Source: Acidimicrobiales bacterium
Lineage (GTDB): Bacteria; Actinomycetota; Acidimicrobiia; Acidimicrobiales; SZUA-35
Assembly (NCBI GenBank): GCA_024641625.1
Contig: JAHECQ010000089.1
Coordinates: 1 to 11,539, forward strand
DNA: 11,539 bases
Reading direction: 5' to 3'
The notes below the pieces were generated by a model. The model worked only from the letters and a program-made list of their open reading frames with translations, did not search any database and was not told the origin of the DNA. How positions within the stretch are numbered: position 1 is the first letter of the stretch; every line of letters starts with the position of its first letter. Position numbers and translations under genes: made by a program. Positions 5,273 to 11,539 of this stretch are shown piece by piece.

Positions 5273-7933
5273 GTGGCCCCAACTCGATTTTTGTCGTTCC
5301 CGGCGAGTCCAGCATTCCTGCGGCGATTCAGTTTTCTGTTGCTCTCCTCGACGTTGGTGCTCCTGCTGGCAGGAACCGCGTTTGCTTCCCTGGGTCAGCC
5401 CAGGCCGTTGTTGGCCGGCGAAGGCCCCACGTGGCGTGCCGGCGAATTGCCAGACCTGGCGCTGCTGGTGAGCGACGTCGATCCGGCCGATCCCATCGTC
5501 GATGAGACCCTGGTCCCGGCCCTGCAGGCCATCCCCGGGGTGAGTTCGCTCGAGGTTTCGCCGACCTCCGAGGGACGGGTCACGATTCTCGCCTCGTTCT
5601 CGCCGGGTGCCTCCGGCAACGAGGTGCTCGGCGATGTCGAGGCGACCATCGACGAGGTCATGGGTGATCTGCCCGTTTCCCTCGGAGGTCGGGCGGTCGC
5701 TGATCGGGATCTGCTCAGCCGTCTCAATCGCGGCGCCGTCGTGGCCATCGTGCCGGTACTCATCCTGCTCACGCTTCTGCTCGCGGCGTCCTTCGGGATG
5801 AGGATCGGGTTCGCTGCGGGAGGCACGATCGCGGCGGCGACCCTGCTCGGTGGGCTCATCGGGGCCCAGATGTCGGGGCCGTTCGACGGGTCGCTCGGAA
5901 CCACTGCGCTTCCTGCGGTGCTCGTTTCGTCCCTGGTGTCGACCGTTCTGGCACTCCGACTGCTCGACTGGTTCAAGCACCCCGTCGGCGACGATTCGGC
6001 CGATGTCATTCGGCGCTCGGTGGGCCATCTCGCTTCGGAGGCTGCCCTGCTCGTCGGAGGCCTGGTGGTCACGTCACTGGTGCTCGGGGTGGCCGGCCCT
6101 GGTCGGAACCAGGCGATGATCGTGGCCATCGGCGCATTCTTCGGCGCAATCGTCACCTTTGCCGTCCTGCCCTCGATACTCGTGTCCTTGCCGCCGGTAC
6201 CCGACGAGGAGGATTCCCGACTCTTTCGTCTCAACCTTCCCGACGGTCGCGACTTCCCGCCTGCGGTGCTCGCCGGCTTCGCCATGTTCCTCTTGATCAT
6301 GGGCCTGTTCGCGTTGCGTGTACCAACGTCGGAACTTCTCGACGAGCAGGCTCTCCCGGTCGGCTCGGCCTCGCAGCGAGTGGCCGAGGAACTGACGAGC
6401 CTCGGTGGTGACCCGACCTCGTCGATTCTGGTGACGAGTCCGGCCGGAACGTCGTCCGCCTCATTCGATCGGTGGGCCCGGGACGCGTCGAAGCTGTCCG
6501 AAGTCGGTTGGGTGGCCACCGCATCGGGTCGGTACCTCGATGGTGCGCTGCAGCCCGATACCGCTGATGCCGACCGGTACGTTCGTGACGGCCGCCTGCT
6601 GGGCGTGGTGACGCCGATCGTTTCGGCTCGGTCGTTGGCTGCACAGAACCTCGTGGAGCTCCTGGCCACCCCCCAGAACCTGAGCGAGGCCCCGGCCTTG
6701 AGCGGGGCCCCGGTCGACGCCGCGGCCGCGGGCAAGGAGTCGACGAGCAACCTCTGGTTGCTGGTGTTCCTCTTGGCAGTGGCCGGCGGACTCGGGGTGC
6801 TGGTGCTCGTCGGCGATCTACGTCTGGCCTTGCTGGTCGGAGTGTTGCGGGTCATTGGTTCGGCCGCGTTGTTGGGGGTCTATCACCTGGTGACCGACAC
6901 GGTCAGCGGATCGGAGCTGCAGACCGCTGCGCTGGTGTCGAGCATCGGCGTCGGGCTCTTCGAACTGGGATTCCTTCGTCGTCTGTCGGCGGCCGTGCAT
7001 CCCACCCCTGATCGCACCGACACCGATGTCGTGGACGAACTCCTGGCAACGCCGCTCAGCAGCGACGATGTGATCTCCGACGCGCTTCGACACGAGGGCA
7101 AGGCCGCCATGGTGGGCCTCGGTGTGACTGTGCTTTGTGGTCTCGGGTTCCTGGCCACCGATCTGCAGGTCGTCCGCCGACTCGGGGTCGCGCTGGCCGT
7201 GGGTCTGGTGATCGAGCTCCTCGTGGGTACTTGGATCCTCCGGCCGGTGCTCCTGGGGCGGCGTCTTCTGAGCGGCGGCGATCGACGGGTCGGGCGAGTG
7301 GATCTGGAAGCTCTGGAGGAACCGGTCACGGTGGGGGTCTTCACCGGTCGTCCGGTCGGCGCTCGCTTCGGCGCCGGGGCTCTCTTCAACTTCCGTGTGC
7401 AGGGTCGCGGTACGACCGCGCTGGTCGACAGCGAGATCGAGGGCGGTGGGACCGAGGTGATCATCGATGCCGAGGTGGACCCTCAGTGGCGACGGATCGT
7501 TGCCGGGTTGCTCCGAGCCGAGTTCGCGTTCCAGACCGATCCCGAGCACGCCGAACTCGAAACGGTGTTCGTGGCCAACACGCCTGTCTTCGCCGAGCTG
7601 ACCGAACACAATCAACGGTTGCGCAATGCCGGCTTCCGGGTCATGGGTGACGGACCGCGTCTGTTGAAGGTCCGAGCAGTCAACAGCGGATCGCCCGTGA
7701 CCTTGGCCATCACGGTCGACCATCCCGAGCGTCGACTGGTCGACCGGGACAATCGAACCCTCGGCGTTCGGCGCGGCGAACGACGCGACGGAATGCTCTG
7801 GCTGGTTCAGGACCCGTCGGGTCGCTACCGGATCGCCGAGGCCGTCGATCTGGGGACTGCCGATGTCGATGTGTCGGTGCCGGTCGACCACGCCCATCTT
7901 GTCAGTGGATCGGACCTGCCCCAACCTGCATGA
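5273..7933 (+). CDS. MMPL/RND-like 12-helix membrane protein with C-terminal soluble domain
   Basis: This 886-residue protein has the RND/MMPL layout. One helix (about 19-40) is followed by an outside domain of about 110 residues, then five helices (about 154-306), a seventh helix (327-349), a second outside domain of about 140 residues, five more helices (490-660) and a cytoplasmic C-terminal region (661-886). MMPL proteins export lipids or other hydrophobic molecules using the proton gradient. The paired Asp-Tyr of helices 4 and 10 that relay protons in MmpL3-like pumps are not seen: helix 4 reads about LVSTVLALRL (Ser223-Thr224) and helix 10 GVGLFELGFL, with one buried Glu564. The C-terminal 225 residues are not a domain I recognise. 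The GTG start is chosen from AGGGAAG upstream and because the first helix then lies near the N-terminus. Substrate unknown; the family call rests on topology and weak motif likeness. Confidence 0.75.
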   Translation: MAPTRFLSFPASPAFLRRFSFLLLSSTLVLLLAGTAFASLGQPRPLLAGEGPTWRAGELPDLALLVSDVDPADPIVDETLVPALQAIPGVSSLEVSPTSEGRVTILASFSPGASGNEVLGDVEATIDEVMGDLPVSLGGRAVADRDLLSRLNRGAVVAIVPVLILLTLLLAASFGMRIGFAAGGTIAAATLLGGLIGAQMSGPFDGSLGTTALPAVLVSSLVSTVLALRLLDWFKHPVGDDSADVIRRSVGHLASEAALLVGGLVVTSLVLGVAGPGRNQAMIVAIGAFFGAIVTFAVLPSILVSLPPVPDEEDSRLFRLNLPDGRDFPPAVLAGFAMFLLIMGLFALRVPTSELLDEQALPVGSASQRVAEELTSLGGDPTSSILVTSPAGTSSASFDRWARDASKLSEVGWVATASGRYLDGALQPDTADADRYVRDGRLLGVVTPIVSARSLAAQNLVELLATPQNLSEAPALSGAPVDAAAAGKESTSNLWLLVFLLAVAGGLGVLVLVGDLRLALLVGVLRVIGSAALLGVYHLVTDTVSGSELQTAALVSSIGVGLFELGFLRRLSAAVHPTPDRTDTDVVDELLATPLSSDDVISDALRHEGKAAMVGLGVTVLCGLGFLATDLQVVRRLGVALAVGLVIELLVGTWILRPVLLGRRLLSGGDRRVGRVDLEALEEPVTVGVFTGRPVGARFGAGALFNFRVQGRGTTALVDSEIEGGGTEVIIDAEVDPQWRRIVAGLLRAEFAFQTDPEHAELETVFVANTPVFAELTEHNQRLRNAGFRVMGDGPRLLKVRAVNSGSPVTLAITVDHPERRLVDRDNRTLGVRRGERRDGMLWLVQDPSGRYRIAEAVDLGTADVDVSVPVDHAHLVSGSDLPQPA

Positions 7934-7966
7934 CCGGAGGCGCTCGGTGGACCGGTCCGATGTCTG

Positions 7967-8000
7967 CCTGCATGCTCCAGAACCTGCATGCTCCAGAACC
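7967..8000. repeat. 16-bp tandem duplication upstream of the dehydrogenase gene
   Basis: The unit CCTGCATGCTCCAGAA occurs twice without mismatch (7967-7982 and 7983-7998), followed by CC. Its first eight bases, CCTGCATG, also occur at 7925-7932, across the end of the MMPL-like gene and its stop codon. The copies fill much of the 88-base gap before the dehydrogenase start, so they could hold a regulator site or be a replication-slippage duplication. Confidence 0.85.
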
Positions 8001-8021
8001 GGTAACGGCTAGAAAGAGTCC

Positions 8022-8939
8022 ATGACGAAGAAGATCGCGGTCGAACCGAAGTCGGGGCGGTACGAGTCCCTCGAAGCCGCAGTGCTGGCGGGCGGCGGCG
8101 AGCTCTCGCCCCCCGACGAAGCCGATGGTCTGGTCTGGGCCGATCCTGCGGCTCCCCTGCAGCTGTTGGCCGAGGTGTTGCGCCGTGGCCCCGGGATCCA
8201 ATGGGTCGGACTTCCCTTCGCCGGCATCGAGCCCTACGTCGGGGCGCTCGATCACGACCGCGTGTGGACCTGTGCCAAGGGGGTCTACGCCAAACCCGTT
8301 GCCGAGCATGTGCTGGCGTTGGCTCTCGCCGGCCTCCGCGGAGTTGTCCGTTACGCTCGGGCGACGGAGTGGGACGCGCCGGTCGGCCGCAACCTGCTGG
8401 GCGCCAACGTCACCGTCTTCGGTGGCGGAGGCATCACCACGGAGCTGCTCACGCTGCTGCGGCCCTTCGAGTGTCGGGTCACCGTCGTCCGTCGTCGCGC
8501 CGAGCCCTTCGCGGGAGCCGAGCGAACCGTCGATCTGTCGCACCGGCTCGATGCGCTGCGTGGCGCCGACCTGGTGGTTCTGGCGTTGGCACTGACTCCC
8601 GAAACGGCCGCGCTCATGAGCGACGCCGAGTTTGCGGTGATGGAGCCCCATGCCTGGCTGGTGAATGTGGCCCGTGGTGCACACGTGGACAACGAAGCCC
8701 TTCTTCGTGCGGTGCGGTCGGAGTCCATCGGTGGGGCAGCACTCGACGTGACCTCACCCGAGCCACTTCCGGCCGGCCATCCGTTCTGGAATGAGCCCCG
8801 AATCGTGATCACCCCACACATCGGCAACACCCCCGAAATGGGTGTGCCCCTGCTGGCGGCGCACATCAGCGAGAACACTCGGCGCTTCGTGGCCGGTGAG
8901 CCGTTGGTGGGGCTGGTCGATGTCGTGGCCGGCTATTGA
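8022..8939 (+). CDS. D-isomer-specific 2-hydroxyacid dehydrogenase family protein
   Basis: This 305-residue cytoplasmic oxidoreductase reduces a 2-keto acid, or oxidises a D-2-hydroxy acid, with a nicotinamide cofactor. The catalytic triad is visible: Arg218 in NVARGAHVD, Glu247 in DVTSPEPLP and His266 in ITPHIGN. The cofactor loop is VFGGGGITTELL (glycines from residue 134), and the strand after it ends VTVVRRRAEPF with no acidic residue where NAD-specific members often have Asp, which suggests NADP use. It has no ACT or other regulatory domain, so it is not a full-length SerA-type phosphoglycerate dehydrogenase. Its substrate cannot be read from the sequence; glyoxylate/hydroxypyruvate or another keto acid is possible. 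AGAAAGAG at 8011-8018 precedes the ATG. The gene follows the MMPL-like gene by 88 bases, including a 16-bp duplication. Confidence 0.9.
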   Translation: MTKKIAVEPKSGRYESLEAAVLAGGGELSPPDEADGLVWADPAAPLQLLAEVLRRGPGIQWVGLPFAGIEPYVGALDHDRVWTCAKGVYAKPVAEHVLALALAGLRGVVRYARATEWDAPVGRNLLGANVTVFGGGGITTELLTLLRPFECRVTVVRRRAEPFAGAERTVDLSHRLDALRGADLVVLALALTPETAALMSDAEFAVMEPHAWLVNVARGAHVDNEALLRAVRSESIGGAALDVTSPEPLPAGHPFWNEPRIVITPHIGNTPEMGVPLLAAHISENTRRFVAGEPLVGLVDVVAGY

Positions 8940-8959
8940 CGGCGATCTTGGCTCGTCGG

Positions 8960-8979
8960 GCTCATACCCAGGTGTGAGC
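8960..8979 (+). terminator. Hairpin after the dehydrogenase gene, possible terminator
   Basis: GCTCATAC and GTGTGAGC form an 8-bp stem (one G-T pair) around the loop CCAG, beginning 20 bases after the stop codon. No T-run follows, so it would be at best a U-less terminator or processing hairpin; the next gene starts only 16 bases after it. Confidence 0.35.
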
Positions 8980-8995
8980 GGCCGATGGGGGACAG

Positions 8996-11539
8996 GTGCG
9001 ACCTCCCTCGTTCGCGAAGATGCTTCCGTTCGGACCACTCCTTCTCGGCCTGCTCCTGACCGCGTTCGTCGTCTCGAATCTCGGCGCGTCCGCACGACGG
9101 GATCGTCTCTGGGCTGATCGGCAGTCGTCTCGTTGGCTGGAGACGGTTGCCGTCGATGCGGAATCGCGCCTGATGGATCAGGCAGACCGCATGGGCATGG
9201 TTGGTCGGGCTGCTGCCTTGGGCGCCGCGCAGGGTTCGACGGCAACGCAGCTCGAGCTGGTGGATGCCTTCGGCCAGGACAGCGGCATCGAGGCAGTATT
9301 CATCAGTCTTGACGGCAAGCTCGAAGCCTTCACCGGCGAGGGTCTGATCCGAGCGCCCACCATGCCGATCGTTCCCTCCGGCGTCAGCGAGGTCGGTGAC
9401 CAATCCTGGCCCGATGGTCTGGCCTATGGCATCGACCTCCCCGGCTCGGCTTCGCCCGATGCCGACATCGTGCTGATCGTCGACCGTGACCATCTTCTGA
9501 CCGTCCGGCCATCAACCGATCAGCCGGGTATCTCGGTTCGGGTTGCCGGGTTGCCGGGCGATCCCCTTCCCGCCCTGAACCCGTCGGATCTGGACAGCTC
9601 GGCGTCGACCGACCTCGGTGAGCCGTACATCGATCCCGAGACCGGACGTGGCCTCCGGGTTCGGCCATCGGTGTTCCTCGGAACCGAGGTACAAATCGAG
9701 GTCGTGGCCGAGCCGACCGCACTGTGGCGGCCGGAGTCACACCTCGTTCGGTATGCCATCGCCGGTGGAGTGTTGCTCTCGTTGTTGCTCGCCGGGGCGA
9801 CCTTCTGGATCAGTCGCAAGTTGTCGCAGGCCGCCACCGAGCGGGACGATGCCGTCGCCGGCCGCCAAGCGGCCACCGCCCGGTTCCGTGCGAGCTTCTC
9901 GCATGCACCGATCGGGGTCGTCGAGCTCGATGCCAGTGGGATGATCCTGGCGTCGAATCCCCGATTCGCCGGTCAACTCGGCTATGTGGCCGAGGAACTC
10001 GAGGGATGGAACATTCTCGAGCTCCTCGACGGCGAGGATCGCGGTGAGGCCCGGGCTCAGCTCGATTCGATCCTCGATGGCGCCATCGACAGCGCTCAGG
10101 CCGAGCGCCGCTACCGGACCAGGAACGGCGCAGCAGTCTGGGTGAGGGAATCGCTCAGTGGCCTGGCAACCGAGGATGGTGGCCGACACATCCTGGTCCA
10201 GGCGGAGGACATCAGCGAGGAACGCCGGGCTCGCGCCGAACTGCACCGCAAGGCGCTGTTCGACAGCCTCACCGGCTTGCCGAACCGCGCCAACCTCATC
10301 GCTCGTCTGAATCGAGCCGTCGAGAGCGAGCGCGGGCCGGGCGAACTCGTGGCGGTGCTCCTCGTCGACCTCGACCAATTCAAGGTGGTGAACGACACGC
10401 TGGGCCACGAGGTCGGAGACATGCTGCTGATCGAAGTGGCTGAGCGCCTGCGTCGGGCGTGCCGGTCGAGCGATACGGTCGCCCGCCTCGGTGGCGACGA
10501 GTTCGTGGTGGTGTGCGAGGGCCTTCCGGACGAGCAAGTGGCGGACGAAACTGCTCGCCGATTCGAGTCGGTCCTCCGGGAACCGATGTACTTCCGCGAC
10601 GAGGAGGTGCCGATCAGCGTGTCGATCGGCCTGGTGGTCAACGCCGAGCCGGTCTCGCCGGAGGACCTCCTACGACAGGCCGATCTGGCGATGTCACAGG
10701 CGAAGACCTCCGGCCGCAACCAGGTGGTGCGCTTTGATGCATCGACCACCGAGTTCGTACCGCGTCCCGACGTCCTCGTCATCGGTGACGCCGAGCTCCG
10801 AACGGCGATCGACGAAGGTCAGCTCCGGCTGTTCTACCAGCCGGTCGTGGCCATCGATGGCGGGCGAACCTGCGGGTTCGAGGCGCTCGTTCGTTGGGAA
10901 CATCCCGTCCACGGGCTGCTGACGCCACCACAGTTCCTCGGCCTGGCCGAGGAGCACAGTCTCATCGGCCGCATCGACGCCTGGGCGTTGTGTGAGGGAA
11001 TGGACGCGCTCAGCCGCTGGGGTGAGCTCCATCCCCGAGCGAAGGACTGGTATCTGATCTTCAATGTGGGTCCGGCCAACTTCAACCATCGCGGTTTCGG
11101 TGAGCAGGTGAAGTCGTACCTCGACGAGCGCAACATCGATCCCGGCAGGATCGTGCTGGAGCGGAACGAGACCTGGTTCATGACCCAGACCGCAACCGCC
11201 GTGTTGGTCACCCGAGAGCTGCGATCGATGGGTGTGAAGATCTCCCTCGACCATTTCGGAACGGCGTCGGCATCGTTGAACGAGATGGCCGCGATCGAGT
11301 TCGACTTCTTGAAGATCGATCGTTCGTTCATCCGAGACGCCCACTTCCAGACGAACTACGTCCTCGAGGCGATGAAGAACATGTGCGACGCGTTGGGGCT
11401 GCGGGCCATCGTCGAGGGTGTCGAAACCGCAGCCGAGCTGCGTTTGGTCCGCAAGTCCGGGATCGGGTTCGTTCAGGGGTACTTCGTCGGTCACCCCGTA
11501 CCCGAGGATGAGGCAGCCCTGCGGGTCTCCCACACGGTC
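8996..11539 (+). CDS. Membrane-anchored PAS-GGDEF-EAL cyclic-di-GMP signalling protein, 3'-truncated by the window edge
   Basis: 848 codons are open to the right edge. From the GTG start the order is helix 1 (9-30), an outside sensor region of about 220 residues, helix 2 (253-274), PAS (about 296-405), GGDEF (about 419-580) and EAL (about 600 to the edge). The diguanylate cyclase half has FDSLTGLPNR, the GGDEF motif (499-503) and an inhibitory I-site RSSD (490-493) at the standard five-residue distance, so synthesis of c-di-GMP with product feedback is predicted. The EAL half keeps the EAL motif (629-631), Asn690, Glu722, Asp752, Lys773, Glu807/Glu810 and Gln827. However, the DDFGTG motif reads DHFGTA, and the ITES-like segment reads ERNET. 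GTG 8996 has GGGGGA just upstream; the ATG at 9020 is an alternative start that removes eight residues. The outside region may be a short CHASE-like sensor but is not identified. Confidence 0.93.
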   Translation, partial: MRPPSFAKMLPFGPLLLGLLLTAFVVSNLGASARRDRLWADRQSSRWLETVAVDAESRLMDQADRMGMVGRAAALGAAQGSTATQLELVDAFGQDSGIEAVFISLDGKLEAFTGEGLIRAPTMPIVPSGVSEVGDQSWPDGLAYGIDLPGSASPDADIVLIVDRDHLLTVRPSTDQPGISVRVAGLPGDPLPALNPSDLDSSASTDLGEPYIDPETGRGLRVRPSVFLGTEVQIEVVAEPTALWRPESHLVRYAIAGGVLLSLLLAGATFWISRKLSQAATERDDAVAGRQAATARFRASFSHAPIGVVELDASGMILASNPRFAGQLGYVAEELEGWNILELLDGEDRGEARAQLDSILDGAIDSAQAERRYRTRNGAAVWVRESLSGLATEDGGRHILVQAEDISEERRARAELHRKALFDSLTGLPNRANLIARLNRAVESERGPGELVAVLLVDLDQFKVVNDTLGHEVGDMLLIEVAERLRRACRSSDTVARLGGDEFVVVCEGLPDEQVADETARRFESVLREPMYFRDEEVPISVSIGLVVNAEPVSPEDLLRQADLAMSQAKTSGRNQVVRFDASTTEFVPRPDVLVIGDAELRTAIDEGQLRLFYQPVVAIDGGRTCGFEALVRWEHPVHGLLTPPQFLGLAEEHSLIGRIDAWALCEGMDALSRWGELHPRAKDWYLIFNVGPANFNHRGFGEQVKSYLDERNIDPGRIVLERNETWFMTQTATAVLVTRELRSMGVKISLDHFGTASASLNEMAAIEFDFLKIDRSFIRDAHFQTNYVLEAMKNMCDALGLRAIVEGVETAAELRLVRKSGIGFVQGYFVGHPVPEDEAALRVSHTV

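Noticed and set aside
5395..6855. Long open frame of 486 codons on the minus strand inside the MMPL-like gene
   Set aside because: It is a high-GC shadow frame, rich in Arg, Ser, Thr and Pro with no family motif, and lies opposite a gene with clear membrane helices.
900..7933. A trehalose-lipid export system made of otsA and the MMPL-like protein, as in MmpL3 and trehalose monomycolate
   Set aside because: The genes are on opposite strands with three other genes between them, the proton relay is missing, and no mycolate or acyltransferase genes are in the window.
7949..7958. Perfect 10-bp palindrome GGACCGGTCC after the MMPL-like gene
   Set aside because: Single short GC palindromes are common by chance in such DNA; there is no second copy, stem-loop or link to a known regulator.

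Overview
The window is high-GC bacterial DNA with dense genes, short gaps and GTG starts. It holds a thiolase-like protein of the mycobacterial TLP1 type, a DUF937 protein and an MMPL/RND-like membrane protein. This points to an actinobacterium, possibly of the class Acidimicrobiia. That placement is inferred from gene content and base composition only.

Left part (1-3822): the 3' end of aroA (EPSP synthase, shikimate pathway) reads rightwards and meets otsA (trehalose-6-phosphate synthase) tail to tail, with the two stop regions overlapping by 11 bases. A thiolase-like gene lies 40 bases upstream of otsA on the minus strand, so the two may share a transcript. Middle (3940-4988): a small four-helix CopD-like membrane protein and a DUF937 protein form a tight minus-strand pair, 11 bases apart. 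Ahead of the DUF937 gene is a structured 5' leader with a perfect 8-bp hairpin and a 16-bp tandem repeat, in a 284-base divergent intergenic region.

Right part (5273-11539), all on the plus strand: first an 886-residue MMPL/RND-like 12-helix membrane protein with an unusual C-terminal soluble domain, then a D-isomer-specific 2-hydroxyacid dehydrogenase with its catalytic Arg/Glu/His intact. Last is a large membrane-anchored c-di-GMP enzyme (outside sensor region, PAS, GGDEF, EAL) that runs off the right edge. Its GGDEF half looks fully competent. Its EAL half has an altered loop 6 (DH in place of DD).

The genes look like a mix of housekeeping, envelope and signalling functions, not one pathway. 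I found no CRISPR array, insertion sequence, phage gene, tRNA or rRNA, and no clear multi-gene novel system. The points most worth following are the MMPL-like protein without the usual Asp-Tyr proton relay, the degenerate EAL domain, and the two 16-bp tandem duplications that flank the MMPL-like gene.
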